Shown here: positions 16,964-24,889 of the stretch, one piece after another
How positions within the stretch are numbered: position 1 is the stretch's first letter
Layout: the number at the start of each line of letters is the position of its first letter
From: Nocardiopsis terrae
GTDB lineage: Bacteria > Actinomycetota > Actinomycetes > Streptosporangiales > Streptosporangiaceae
Reading direction: 5' to 3'
NCBI RefSeq assembly: GCF_014651695.1
Contig: NZ_BMXJ01000001.1
Span: forward strand, 722,944 to 786,943
DNA: 64,000 nucleotides
The notes under the pieces: generated by a model
Told to the model about the DNA's origin: nothing
Database searches by the model: none
What the model saw: only the letters and a program-made list of their open reading frames with translations
Translations under genes and position numbers: made by a program

Positions 16964-17590
16964 TCAGGCCCCCTCCGCCGCCTCGAAGAACCACGCCACC
17001 GAGACCGCCCCCGGGTCGAGCACCTCCTGCACCCGCTCCCCCAGGTAGCTGGCGCGGCCGCGGTGGGCGATCATGCCGCTGGTCGAGTCGGCTCCGGCCC
17101 GTGCGGCGCGGGCCGCCCCGCGCACGGCCTCCCGCCAGGAGTGCGTCTCGGCCGAGGTGAGCGCCTCGGCGGCCGGGGCCATCGCGTCCACCATGGTCTT
17201 GTGCCCCACCTCGGCCTTGCCGAGCCGGCGCACCGCGCCGGTCGCCGTTTCGAAGGCCCTCCCCAGGTCGGCCACGCTCCAGGGCGCCGACGGCCCGGCC
17301 CCCAGCCGCCCGAACCACAGCCCGAACAGCGGGCCGCTCGTCCCGCCGGAGGCCAGGAAGGCGTCCGAAACGGCCTGGAAGACCTCCGCCGGATCCTGCG
17401 CGCCGCTCTCCTCCAGACCCGTGCGGGCCCGTTTGAGCGCCGAGCTGATGTTCCAGCCGAAGTCGCCGTCACCGGCCTGTCTGTCGAGTTCGGTGAGCTC
17501 GTCCGCGTCCGCGACCACCCGGTCGGCGAAGGCCAGCAGCCAGGCCCTGGCCCGCGCTCCGGTGAGTTCCGTCCCGTTGCTTGCCGACAT
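16964..17590 (-). CDS. dhaL: Dihydroxyacetone kinase subunit DhaL (ADP/ATP-binding subunit)
   Basis: DhaL transfers phosphate to dihydroxyacetone bound on DhaK. The 208-residue all-helical protein has the Mg-nucleotide signature DRQAGDGDFGWN with its Asp cluster, ASGGTSGPLFGLWFG, GHKTMVDAM and GADSTSGMIAHRGRASYLGERV, all hallmarks of the family. ATG 17590 is chosen because AAGGAG is 6 nt upstream; an upstream in-frame ATG at 17608 would overlap dhaK. It starts 14 nt after the dhaK stop. Subunits of this kind work with a PTS protein DhaM in many bacteria, but no dhaM is in the window. Confidence 0.92.
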   Translation of the reverse strand: MSASNGTELTGARARAWLLAFADRVVADADELTELDRQAGDGDFGWNISSALKRARTGLEESGAQDPAEVFQAVSDAFLASGGTSGPLFGLWFGRLGAGPSAPWSVADLGRAFETATGAVRRLGKAEVGHKTMVDAMAPAAEALTSAETHSWREAVRGAARAARAGADSTSGMIAHRGRASYLGERVQEVLDPGAVSVAWFFEAAEGA

Positions 17591-17604
17591 CTGCACTCCT
17601 TCGC

Positions 17605-18600
17605 TCACCAGACCAGCGCGGGGGTCCGCACCGGTGCGTCCCAGAACTTCACGAGGTCGTCGGTCAGCACGGTGAGCGTGATCGACAGCCCCTTCATGTC
17701 CAGCGAGGTCACGTACGGGCCGACCAGGGTCCGGGCGACGCTCACCCCCAGCCCGTCGAGGACCCGGCGGGTCTCGCGGGCCGCCACCCCGAGCTCCAGT
17801 CCGTGGGTGGCGCCGAGCCCGTTGACGATCGCGAGCACGGAGTCCCCGCGTTTGGCCCCCACCGACTCCACCAGCGGGCCGACCAGGCTCTCCACCAGGT
17901 CCGCGGCCTCCGTGACCGGGCGGGTCTCGATACCGCGTTCACCGTGGATCCCCACGCCGAACTCCATCTCGCCGGGTTCCAGCTCGAAGGAGCGCCTCCC
18001 CGTCATCGGGTTGGTGCAGGCCTCGAAGGCCACGCTGAGCGTCGCCGACCGCGCCACCACGTCCTGGCCGAGCGCCCGCACCTCGGCGACGGGCGCCCCG
18101 GCCTCCGCGGCCGCCCCGCACACCTTCTCCACCGCGACCACGGCGGCGGTCCCCCGGCGGCCGGGGCCGCCCTCGTCCTGGCTCTGGGTGGCGAGGTCGT
18201 CGTCCACCAGCACCTGTTCGACCCGGTGCGTCTCGGCGAGGAGTTCGGCGGCGATGGAGAAGTTGAGGACGTCGCCGGTGTAGTTCTTGACGATCATCAC
18301 CGTGCCCTCACCGGTGTCGACGGCCCGGATCGCCGCGCGCACCTGGAGGGCGGTGGGGCTGGCGAACACGTCTCCGGGCACCGCGGCGTCGAGCATGCCG
18401 GGCCCGACGAAACCGGTGTGCAGCGGTTCGTGCCCCGAACCGCCGCCGGACAGCAGGGCGGTCTTGCCCGCGGCGGGCACCCGCCGGGTGACGAACAAGG
18501 GGTCTGTGTGCACGTCGACCAGGCCGCCGTGGGCTTCGACGAGCCCCTCCAGCGCCTGTTCGACCAGGGTCTCGCGTTCGTTCATGAAGAACCGGCTCAT
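17605..18600 (-). CDS. dhaK: Dihydroxyacetone kinase subunit DhaK
   Basis: DhaK binds dihydroxyacetone covalently through a histidine. In this 331-residue protein that residue is His219 in FGVGIHGERGIE. The GGGSGHEPLHTGFVG block (52-66) forms the substrate pocket, and KNYTGDVLNF and DVVARSATLSVAF are family blocks. AGGAGG sits 4 nt ahead of ATG 18600. The order dhaK-dhaL with a 14-nt gap is the classic operon. Its role would be to feed glycerol- or Dha-derived carbon into glycolysis, or to detoxify Dha. The phosphate donor is open because dhaM is missing here. Confidence 0.93.
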   Translation of the reverse strand: MSRFFMNERETLVEQALEGLVEAHGGLVDVHTDPLFVTRRVPAAGKTALLSGGGSGHEPLHTGFVGPGMLDAAVPGDVFASPTALQVRAAIRAVDTGEGTVMIVKNYTGDVLNFSIAAELLAETHRVEQVLVDDDLATQSQDEGGPGRRGTAAVVAVEKVCGAAAEAGAPVAEVRALGQDVVARSATLSVAFEACTNPMTGRRSFELEPGEMEFGVGIHGERGIETRPVTEAADLVESLVGPLVESVGAKRGDSVLAIVNGLGATHGLELGVAARETRRVLDGLGVSVARTLVGPYVTSLDMKGLSITLTVLTDDLVKFWDAPVRTPALVW

Positions 18601-18885
18601 ACCGCCTCCTGGGGTCGGATCCCTCGGCCGGGCACCGCGCGACGGACAGGGCGCGTGTCCCATCCCCCTGCCTACCCAGTTCCGGCCGCTCGACCGTCCG
18701 GGGCGACACCTGTGGACGACGGCTGCGGAGCGCACCGCCCGGTTGGGCGCCGCGCGGTCCAGGGGCCGAGGAGGGGTCAGGGGTGTGTTCGGACGGGGGC
18801 GGGGGCCTTCCGGGCCCTCCCCAGCGGCCCGGGGCCCGCACCGCCCCCGTCGCTCAACCCGAACCCGCGCGGGTGTGCCGCGGGT

Positions 18886-19494
18886 TCAGGCGAGTCTGCG
18901 GCCGGACGGCTGCCCGGAGACCGAGATGCGCAGCACCGTCGGCAGCCGGTCCAGGTCCAGGGAGAGGCGCAGCCGGGCGAGCGCGTCGTCGCGGCACCGC
19001 TGCCACACGGCGACGGGGTCGGCGTCCTCGGTGAGGACGAGGTCCACCAGCAGACAGGGCTCGCGCGGGGACTCGGTCAGTTGGGCCCGCCCCCTGTACA
19101 CACCCGGGTACTTGACGACCTCCCTGGTCAGGGCTTTGCAGGCGGCGCGGGCGAGGACGTCGGTGCGGCCCCGGTCCCCCTCGTCGAGGCGGAGCTCGGG
19201 CACCCGGGCGGAGCGCCCCTGCACGAGCAGCCAGCGCAGGGCCAGCAGAACCACCCCCACGGACAGCACCGCGGCGGCGTACGGGACCCACGGCGCGGCC
19301 AGCAGTGGGGCGATCCGCTCCCCCGCCGTTCTGGGCGCCTGCCCAGGGCTCCCCGAGGCGAGGAGGTGGAAGGGGCCGTGCACCAGCAGGGGCACGGCCG
19401 AGCCGGCAGCCAGCAGCAGCACGCCGACCAGGGCCAGCCCCTGCCGGTTGCCCCGGGCCGTCCGGCGTGCGGCACGGTGCGGGTAGCGCCTCAC
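18886..19494 (-). CDS. AmaP-like membrane anchor protein of the Asp23 operon
   Basis: This is a 202-residue protein with a basic N-terminus and two membrane helices (GLALVGVLLLAAGSAVPLLVHG and WVPYAAAVLSVGVVLLALRWLL). A cytosolic alpha/beta domain follows, with VLARAACKALTREVVKYPGVYRGRAQL and CLLVDLVLTEDADP. The plan, two helices then a domain of this length, fits the alkaline-shock membrane-anchor proteins encoded beside Asp23 proteins. GTG 19494 overlaps the preceding stop by 4 nt (GTGA), so it is translationally coupled. It is the last gene of the four-gene envelope operon. AmaP tethers Asp23 to the membrane in Staphylococcus; the same role is inferred here. Confidence 0.75.
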   Translation of the reverse strand: MRRYPHRAARRTARGNRQGLALVGVLLLAAGSAVPLLVHGPFHLLASGSPGQAPRTAGERIAPLLAAPWVPYAAAVLSVGVVLLALRWLLVQGRSARVPELRLDEGDRGRTDVLARAACKALTREVVKYPGVYRGRAQLTESPREPCLLVDLVLTEDADPVAVWQRCRDDALARLRLSLDLDRLPTVLRISVSGQPSGRRLA

Positions 19495-20135
19495 CGGAGC
19501 CCCACCTTCGCCTGGCGGATCCGCACGCGCACGCGTACCGGACGGGCGGGCCCGAGTTCGAGGAGGCGCTCCCGGACCCCGTCCTCCACTCGCGTCCGCA
19601 GTCCGGCGTCGGCGGGCTCGGGGGCGCGGACCGTGATCCGGACGGTGCGGCCCCGCGTCCGGGCGCGGGCCCCGGCGACACCGTCCACCTCGCGGGCGGT
19701 GCTTTCGGCCATCCGGCGCAGCCCTCGCCGGGAGAGGCCGATGACCAGGTCCCGGTCGTCGGTGCGCAGCACCATGTGGCTGCCCCTGCCCGGAATGAGT
19801 GCGGTGAGCAGCAGGTACAGGCCGACGACGGCGGTCGCCGCGGAGGCGATGACCATCTCGGGCCCGCCCCAGCGGGCACCGATGGTCGGTTCGGGGACCC
19901 GTTCCAGCGGGACGCCCCGCAGCGGGGCCCCGACCAGCGCGGCGATCACCCCGGCGGCGGCCACCCCGGCGACCAGCACGGTGACGGTGCTGACCAGGAC
20001 GGCGGTGGTCGACCGCCGGGGACGGAAGGTGCGGACCGCGACGCGGTGGGCGGAGCGCGCCTCGGGGCCGGACACGGTCGGCCCCGGCGTCCCCGGACCG
20101 GGCGCCGTCGGGTTGGGGGCTGCCGTGCTCACCAT
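19491..20135 (-). CDS. DUF6286-type membrane protein of the Asp23 operon
   Basis: The predicted product is 214 residues: a Pro/Thr-rich cytosolic N-terminus, two membrane helices (STTAVLVSTVTVLVAGVAAAGVIAALVG and MVIASAATAVVGLYLLLTALIPG), then a cytosolic domain that opens with LRTDDRDLVIGLSRRGLRRMAESTAREVDGV. The small beta-rich C-terminal domain resembles Asp23 in spirit (GVAGARARTRGRTVRITVRA). The ATG (20133-20135) overlaps the end of the DUF2273-like gene by 7 nt, and its own TGA overlaps the next GTG. This order is the usual actinobacterial arrangement. The biochemical function is not known. Confidence 0.72.
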   Translation of the reverse strand: MVSTAAPNPTAPGPGTPGPTVSGPEARSAHRVAVRTFRPRRSTTAVLVSTVTVLVAGVAAAGVIAALVGAPLRGVPLERVPEPTIGARWGGPEMVIASAATAVVGLYLLLTALIPGRGSHMVLRTDDRDLVIGLSRRGLRRMAESTAREVDGVAGARARTRGRTVRITVRAPEPADAGLRTRVEDGVRERLLELGPARPVRVRVRIRQAKVGLR

Positions 20136-20314
20136 CGCGCGCCCCCGTCCTGGCGGGCGAAGAGGGTGGCCAGGTCCGTCTCCCCGGCGTAGGCGCGGCC
20201 CGCCAGGAACCCGGCGGCGCCGAGGACCAGGACGAGGAGGAAGGCGCCGAACCCGCCGAAGTAGGCCACCAGGCCGAGGAGGGACCCGTAGGCCAGGCCG
20301 GTGATCGACCACAT
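20129..20314 (-). CDS. Small DUF2273-like membrane protein of the Asp23 operon
   Basis: This 61-residue protein is mostly hydrophobic: TGLAYGSLLGLVAYFGGFGAF and FLLVLVLGAAGFLAGRAYAG form two close helices, followed by a short charged tail DLATLFARQDGG. AAGGAG lies 8 nt before the ATG. Small two-helix proteins of this kind are regularly encoded between Asp23 and AmaP genes. Its position is the main support for the call. Confidence 0.75.
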   Translation of the reverse strand: MWSITGLAYGSLLGLVAYFGGFGAFLLVLVLGAAGFLAGRAYAGETDLATLFARQDGGARW

Positions 20315-20350
20315 CGTTCGTACTCCTTACTGCTGTGGGGGAGGGGCGCG

Positions 20351-20869
20351 TCAGCGGACACGGGGCTCGGCCGGTGCCTCCTGGGCTTCGTCGTCCGGGA
20401 GGTGGATGTCGTCGACGGTCACGTTGACCTCGGTGACCTCCAGGCCGGTCATCCGCTCCACACCGGCGGTGACGTTGCGGCGGACCACCGCGGCGAGGTC
20501 GGGGATGGAGACGCCGTACTCGACGACCAGGTTGATGTCGACGGCGGTCTGGGTCCGGCCGACCTCCACGGAGACGCCGCGGGCGGCGGCGTTGGTGGAG
20601 GTGGAACCGGGGATGCGCTCGCGGACGGCGTCGAAGGCGCGTGCCGCTCCCCCGCCCATCCGGTGGACGCCGCGGACCTCGCGGGCGGCCATTCCGGAGA
20701 TCTTGGCGACGACGTGGTCGGCGATGTCGGTGCGGCCGTTGTCCTCGGACCGGTCGGTGCGGGCGAGGTCGGTGCGGGCGAGGTCGGTGCGGTTGGAGGA
20801 CTCGTCGCTGCGGGCGGACGGGGCCTGGTGGATGTCGGTGTGCGCGCTCGCGGTGTTCCTGGCTGCCAT
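20351..20869 (-). CDS. Asp23/Gls24 family envelope-stress protein
   Basis: This 172-residue soluble protein has an Asp23 domain from ~55 onward: ADHVVAKISGMAAREVRGVHRMG, GVSVEVGRTQTAVDINLVVEYG, IPDLAAVVRRNVTAGVERMTGLEVTEVNVTVDDI. AGGAG 6 nt upstream decides ATG 20869 over longer forms. The N-terminus is disordered and has an (RTDLA) repeat. It opens a four-gene operon (Asp23, DUF2273, DUF6286, AmaP-like). Family members coat the inner membrane face and respond to envelope or alkaline stress. A divergent ECF sigma gene 200 nt away, whose partner also carries an Asp23-like domain, suggests shared control. Confidence 0.88.
   Translation of the reverse strand: MAARNTASAHTDIHQAPSARSDESSNRTDLARTDLARTDRSEDNGRTDIADHVVAKISGMAAREVRGVHRMGGGAARAFDAVRERIPGSTSTNAAARGVSVEVGRTQTAVDINLVVEYGVSIPDLAAVVRRNVTAGVERMTGLEVTEVNVTVDDIHLPDDEAQEAPAEPRVR
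20752..20792. repeat. 15-bp tandem repeat, 2.7 copies
   Basis: GGTCGGTGCGGGCGA occurs at 20752-20766 and 20767-20781, with a partial third copy at 20782-20792. On the coding (minus) strand it gives the RTDLA repeat in the disordered N-terminus of the Asp23 protein. Confidence 0.85.
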
Positions 20870-21072
20870 GGGGTGCTCCTGTGGTCCGTGCGGACTGGTC
20901 TGCGCGGCCCCCTGTTCGGGCCGTCGTGTGGAGGACACGTGGGAGGGGGGTCGGCTCACGCAGGAATCCATGTGACCTGGAACACGTTTACCGATCGTGA
21001 GTCTGCTACTTAATGTAGTTAACTACTTACGACATGTAGTTACCCCGGCTTCGGGAAAGCTGAATCCCGCAG
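20870..21072. promoter_or_regulatory. Divergent promoter region with a repeated CTACTTA/GTAGTTA array
   Basis: An AT-rich island sits between the Asp23 operon and the ECF sigma gene. CTACTTA occurs at 21006-21012 and 21023-21029, and TGTAGTTA at 21014-21021 and 21035-21042. They include the perfect 12-bp palindrome GTAGTTAACTAC at 21015-21026. Two tandem dyads like this suggest cooperative binding of a regulator to both promoters. Upstream, GGAATC (20963-20968) and CGTT (20985-20988), 16 nt apart, look like an ECF-type -35/-10 reading toward the sigma gene. The promoter match is tentative; the repeats are certain. Confidence 0.6.
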
Positions 21073-21624
21073 ATGCACACGGACACCGCACTACCGGAGA
21101 GCGTGCTCGTGGAACGAGCGCAGGACGGCGACGACCAGGCGTTCGAGAGCCTCGTCCGTCGCCACCAGGACGTTGTCTACCGCATCGCCCTCCGCACCCT
21201 CGGCAACGCCGCCGAGGCCAGGGACACCGCCCAGGAGGCCCTCATCACGGCCTGGCGCAGACTGCCCGACCTCCGGGACCCGCACACCTTCCCGGCCTGG
21301 CTCCACCGCATCGTCAGCCGCCTCGCGCTGAACGCCCTGCGCGCCCGCCGCCCCGAGGACCCCGCCGAGGCGGAGGACTCCGGACTCAGGGAACGGAGCG
21401 CGGGGCCCGACGACCGGGCCCTGGCCACCGGCCTGCACGAGGCGCTGCGCGGAGCCCTGGCCGGACTCCCGCCCCCGCAACGGATCTGCTGGGTTCTCCG
21501 GGAACTGGAAGGATTGGGTTATGAGGAGATAGCGGAGATCGTCGACACGACCCCGACCGCCGTACGCGGCCGCATCCACCGCGCGCGTACCCATCTCGTG
21601 GAGGCGCTCGAACCATGGCGGTAG
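21073..21624 (+). CDS. ECF-type RNA polymerase sigma factor
   Basis: This 183-residue sigma factor carries region 2 (FESLVRRHQDVVYRIALRTLGNAAEARDTAQEALITAWRRLPDLRD, the core-binding and -10 helix) and region 4 (LAGLPPPQRICWVLRELEGLGYEEIAEIVDTTPTAVRGRIHRARTHL, the -35 HTH). The linker is charged. There is no extra C-terminal domain. Its stop overlaps the start of the next gene by 10 nt, the usual arrangement for a sigma/anti-sigma pair. The likely target is its own promoter and the divergent Asp23 envelope operon. Confidence 0.9.
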   Translation: MHTDTALPESVLVERAQDGDDQAFESLVRRHQDVVYRIALRTLGNAAEARDTAQEALITAWRRLPDLRDPHTFPAWLHRIVSRLALNALRARRPEDPAEAEDSGLRERSAGPDDRALATGLHEALRGALAGLPPPQRICWVLRELEGLGYEEIAEIVDTTPTAVRGRIHRARTHLVEALEPWR

Positions 21625-22166
21625 ACCCGTCCGACGACCACGACCAGCTACCCTGCGGCACCTCCGCCGACGCGCTCCTGGACCACCTCCGGAAGGGCAC
21701 CGTCACCGGACACGAGCGGACCTGCCCGCACTGCCGGGCCGCCGCGGAGGAGTTCCGGCCCCTGCTGGCGGCTCTGGACAGCGAAGGTGAGATCACCGCG
21801 CCGCCCGGGCTCCTCGACGACGTGATGCGTACCGTGCGCGCCGAGGGGCGTTCCAGGCAGACCCTCCGGCTGCCCGGCGGCGGCCCCGGCGACACCCGCG
21901 TCCGCCACTCCGCGGTCTCCGCGATGCTGCGCGCCTGCGTGGACCCGGCCGAAGGGCTGATCGTCGGCCGCTGTCGGATCGAACAGACCCCGGACGGCCT
22001 GGTCGTCGCCGCCACGGCCCGGGTCCTGAGCGGCACCGTCATCCCCGAGGCCACCGCCGCGGCGCGGCGGGCCATGGGCGCCTTCGTCCAGAACCGCCTG
22101 GGGCTGCGGGTCGGGCGGATCGACATCGACGTCACCGACGTCATCGAACGCCACGGGCGCCCCTGA
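21615..22166 (+). CDS. Asp23-like protein with an anti-sigma zinc motif (HxxxCxxC)
   Basis: This 183-residue protein begins with ~45 residues carrying H33-x3-C37-x2-C40 (GHERTCPHC). That is the zinc motif of ZAS-type anti-sigma factors, preceded by the short DALLDHLRKG helix also usual there. The remainder (VRHSAVSAMLRACVDPAEGLIVGRC, PDGLVVAATARVLSGTVIPEATAAARRAMGAFVQNRLGLRVGRIDIDVTDV) has the alternating strand/helix pattern of an Asp23 domain. There is no membrane helix, unlike most anti-sigma factors. It overlaps the sigma gene by 10 nt. Inference: it binds the sigma factor through the zinc segment and reads envelope status through the Asp23 part. Confidence 0.78.
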   Translation: MAVDPSDDHDQLPCGTSADALLDHLRKGTVTGHERTCPHCRAAAEEFRPLLAALDSEGEITAPPGLLDDVMRTVRAEGRSRQTLRLPGGGPGDTRVRHSAVSAMLRACVDPAEGLIVGRCRIEQTPDGLVVAATARVLSGTVIPEATAAARRAMGAFVQNRLGLRVGRIDIDVTDVIERHGRP

Positions 22167-22245
22167 CCCGGACACGGGGCCGGACCACCCGCGAACACGG
22201 ACGCCCCGTTCACGGCTCCTCCCCGGCCCGGGTACGGGAGGCGCC

Positions 22246-23163
22246 GTGAGCGAGGTCACCCTCCGCGTTACCGCGACGACACAGAACGACGAACGGACGC
22301 AACCTCGGCCTGACACCGTCGGCGGCATGGACGCTTCGAGTGGCAGCCATCGAACCGACGACCGTCACGGATTCCTCGGCCGCGAGGTGCTGGAGCTGGG
22401 GACCCTGCTGTTCGCGGCGGGGGCGGCCCACCTCCTGGTGGTCTCCCTGGGGCACAGCGACAGCGGGGTGCGAACCCTGATCGGGCTGGGGGCCCTCCTC
22501 CTCGCGTTCTCCGCCCTGCACCGCTGGCACCTGCACCGCCGTTCCCGCGACCGGGCCGCGCCCCCGGCCGGGGCGACCGACCCGGCGGCCGGACGGGCCC
22601 GGTCCGCCTCCCCGGCCGAGGACCGGCTCTGGAGCGTGCGGGTCACCGTCGCCGACGTGCCCGGCGGACTGGCCGCCCTGACCGGGCGGTTCGCTGCCCT
22701 GGGGGTCGACATCCGACTGATGCAGGTCCACCCCGACGGCACCGACGCCGTCGACGAGTTCTTCGTGAGCGCGCCCGCCTCCGTGGGCGAGCCCGAGCTC
22801 CACCGGTCCGTACGGGACGCCGGCGGGCGTGACGCCGTGGTGCGCACCGCCGACGTCCACGAACTCAGTGACACCACCAGCCGCACCCTCACCATGGTGG
22901 ACGCCCTGGTCACCGGAACGACCACGCTCGAACGCTGCCTGCTCGCCCTCGCCGCCGCCCAGGACGTCCGGTACACCCGGGTGCCCGACCGGCAGGACCC
23001 CGCACGGGAACTGTCCGGCACCGCGATGGTCCTGCCCGCCCCCGGCGGCGGCACCCTGACCGTCCACCGCGCCGACGTCCCGTTCACCCCGGTGGAGTTC
23101 GCCCGCTGCCGTGCCCTGGCCCAGGTGGCCTGCTCCCTGCACGAGCGTGCGTACCACCGCTGA
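22246..23163 (+). CDS. Membrane-associated ACT-domain protein
   Basis: GTG 22246 has GGGAGG 4 nt upstream; an in-frame ATG at 22327 is the alternative. The 305-residue protein has a short soluble lead, two hydrophobic helices at ~50-85 (VLELGTLLFAAGAAHLLVVSLG and TLIGLGALLLAFSALHRW), a basic linker, then an ACT domain starting WSVRVTVADVPGGLAALTGRFAALGVDIRLMQVHPDG. ACT domains bind small ligands, usually amino acids. The C-terminal half (SRTLTMVDALVTGTTTLERCLLALAAAQDV and a Gly-rich strand region) resembles an acetyltransferase-like or second regulatory domain but shows no clear motif. It stands alone. Role as a membrane-bound ligand sensor is inferred. Confidence 0.7.
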   Translation: MSEVTLRVTATTQNDERTQPRPDTVGGMDASSGSHRTDDRHGFLGREVLELGTLLFAAGAAHLLVVSLGHSDSGVRTLIGLGALLLAFSALHRWHLHRRSRDRAAPPAGATDPAAGRARSASPAEDRLWSVRVTVADVPGGLAALTGRFAALGVDIRLMQVHPDGTDAVDEFFVSAPASVGEPELHRSVRDAGGRDAVVRTADVHELSDTTSRTLTMVDALVTGTTTLERCLLALAAAQDVRYTRVPDRQDPARELSGTAMVLPAPGGGTLTVHRADVPFTPVEFARCRALAQVACSLHERAYHR

Positions 23164-23232
23164 CCGGGCCGCCGACCGGCCGGTCCGCACCCGGCCGCCC
23201 CGAATCCGGGACAGCGCCGGGCCTGTGGGTAA

Positions 23233-24036
23233 ATGGGACGTATGGTTTCCCCCCGATCACCCTTCGCAAGGAACCCCCTCCGAACGAGCACCCTCGCCTT
23301 CGGCGCGGCCTGCGCCCTGGCGGCGGGGCCGGCGCTGACGGCCGCGCCGGCCCACGCCTCCCCCGTCCCGAGCTCCTCTTCCGCATCCGCTCCCGCGGCC
23401 TCCTCTCCGGCCGCCGCCCCGAGCGCTCCGGCCGTGACCGCGAACCTGCGCAAGGGCGACTCCGGCGCCCAGGTGAGCGCACTCCAGGGGCGGCTGGACG
23501 AGCTCGGCTACTGGATCGACGGCGTCGACGGCCAGTTCGGCATGCACACCGAGCACGCCGTGCTGGCGCTCCAGAAGGCCGCCGGAATCGCCCGGGACGG
23601 CCTGGTCGGTCCCGACACCAGGGCCGCGCTCGCCGAGGGCGCGGTCCCGTCCGCCAGCACGGAGTCCGGTTCGGTGGTGGAGATCGACCTCGAACGGCAG
23701 CTGATGCTGGTCGTCGCCGACGGATCGGTGGAGAGCGTCATCCACACCTCCACCGGTTCCGGCAGGCCCTACGAGGGCTCCGACGGCTCCGAGCGGATCG
23801 CGACCACGCCCACCGGCGAGTACACGGTCTTCCGCGACGTCGACTCCTGGGACCCCGGGCCGTACGGGGCGCTGTACCGGCCCAAGTACTTCAACGGCGG
23901 GATCGCCGTGCACGGCTACCCCAGCGTTCCGTCCCAGCCCGCCTCCAAGGGCTGCGCCCGGGTGAGCCTGGCCGCCATGGACTGGCTGTGGCAACAGGGC
24001 CACCTGGACCTGTACGCCACCGTGGTGGTGCGCTGA
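23233..24036 (+). CDS. Secreted L,D-transpeptidase with a peptidoglycan-binding domain
   Basis: This 267-residue exported enzyme can make 3-3 crosslinks or attach proteins to peptidoglycan. A signal peptide (residues ~15-45, ending APAHAS) is followed by a Ser/Ala/Pro linker. A PG_binding_1 domain (~70-135; LRKGDSGAQVSALQGRLDELGYWIDGVDGQFGMHTEHAVLALQKAAG) comes next, then a YkuD catalytic domain (~145-267). The active-site block is complete: VHGYPSVPSQPASKGCARVS with catalytic Cys in SKGCARVS and the conserved His. Start codons at 23233 and 23242 are both possible; neither has a strong Shine-Dalgarno. A hairpin at 24051-24086 ends the unit. Confidence 0.9.
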   Translation: MGRMVSPRSPFARNPLRTSTLAFGAACALAAGPALTAAPAHASPVPSSSSASAPAASSPAAAPSAPAVTANLRKGDSGAQVSALQGRLDELGYWIDGVDGQFGMHTEHAVLALQKAAGIARDGLVGPDTRAALAEGAVPSASTESGSVVEIDLERQLMLVVADGSVESVIHTSTGSGRPYEGSDGSERIATTPTGEYTVFRDVDSWDPGPYGALYRPKYFNGGIAVHGYPSVPSQPASKGCARVSLAAMDWLWQQGHLDLYATVVVR

Positions 24037-24050
24037 CCCGGCTCCCGGCA

Positions 24051-24086
24051 GGCCCCGCGCGACCCGGATCCCGGGCGTGCGGGGCC
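24051..24086 (+). terminator. Hairpin terminator after the L,D-transpeptidase
   Basis: GGCCCCGC (24051-24058) pairs with GCGGGGCC (24079-24086), with a further CCCGG/CCGGG pairing inside. It lies 15 nt past the stop at 24036. Confidence 0.7.
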
Positions 24087-24142
24087 TTCCGTGTGCCGGG
24101 GACCACCCGTGTGCCGTGGCCCCTCACGGGTAGGAGGGCTCC

Positions 24143-24889
24143 GTGCCCTTCCTTCTCGCCACGGAACCCGGACGCCCCGACCACCCGAACGAGGACTTCG
24201 CCGCGGTGACCGCCACGGCCGCGGTCCTGCTCGACGGGGCCAGTGCCCCCGCCGGCGTCGACAACGGCTGTTCGCACGGGGTCGCCTGGTACACGCGCCG
24301 GCTGGGCGCCCTGCTGCTGGCCGGAGCGGACGCGGGGGCGGACCTGCGCGAGGCGTTGGCGGAGGCGATCCGGTCGGCGTCGGCAGCGCACGGCGGGACC
24401 TGCGACCTGGGGAACCAGGAGACGCCCTCGGCCACGGTCGTCGCGGTCCGAATCAGCGGGGACCGGCTGGAGTACCTGGTGCTGTCGGACTCGGTGCTGC
24501 TGGCCGGGGAGGGCGGGGGCCTCCGAACGATCGCGGACACGAGGCTGGACGACCTGCGGCCCAGGGTGGGCCCGGGGACCGCCGTCCGCGCCTGGCGCAA
24601 CGTTCCCGGCGGGTTCTGGACCGCGGGCGCCGACCCCCGGGCGGCCGATGAGGCCCTGGCCGGGACGGTGCCCGGGGGGCCGTTCCTGGCGATGACCGAC
24701 GGCGCGACCCGGGTGGTGGAGGTGTTCGGGGACCTGTCCTGGGAGGGCGCTTTCGCCCTGGTGCGCCGCCGGGGTCCCGGCGCCCTGCTGGAGCGGGTCC
24801 GGGAGCTGGAGGCCGCGGATCCCGACTGCCGAAGGCATCCACGGGCGAGGGTGCGGGACGACGCCACGGCCCTGTGCTGGTCTCCGTAG
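24143..24889 (+). CDS. PP2C-like protein phosphatase domain protein
   Basis: GTG 24143 has GGAGG 5 nt upstream. The 248-residue cytosolic protein carries diagnostic PP2C metal motifs: NEDF near the start, LLDGASAP, SDSVLL, MTDGATRVV and the final RDDATALCW. The spacing fits a small single-domain PP2C. The first motif reads HPNEDFAA rather than the common RxxNED, and the metal-binding aspartate of motif 2 is in LLDGAS, so activity is likely but not certain. It could dephosphorylate Ser/Thr kinase substrates. No kinase gene is adjacent. It is a single-gene unit. Confidence 0.8.
   Translation: MPFLLATEPGRPDHPNEDFAAVTATAAVLLDGASAPAGVDNGCSHGVAWYTRRLGALLLAGADAGADLREALAEAIRSASAAHGGTCDLGNQETPSATVVAVRISGDRLEYLVLSDSVLLAGEGGGLRTIADTRLDDLRPRVGPGTAVRAWRNVPGGFWTAGADPRAADEALAGTVPGGPFLAMTDGATRVVEVFGDLSWEGAFALVRRRGPGALLERVRELEAADPDCRRHPRARVRDDATALCWSP

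Noticed and set aside
15875..18283. An 802-codon plus-strand frame across the SDR and dhaKL genes
   Set aside because: The opposite strand has clear SDR, DhaL and DhaK motifs. This frame is Ser/Arg/Pro-rich noise.
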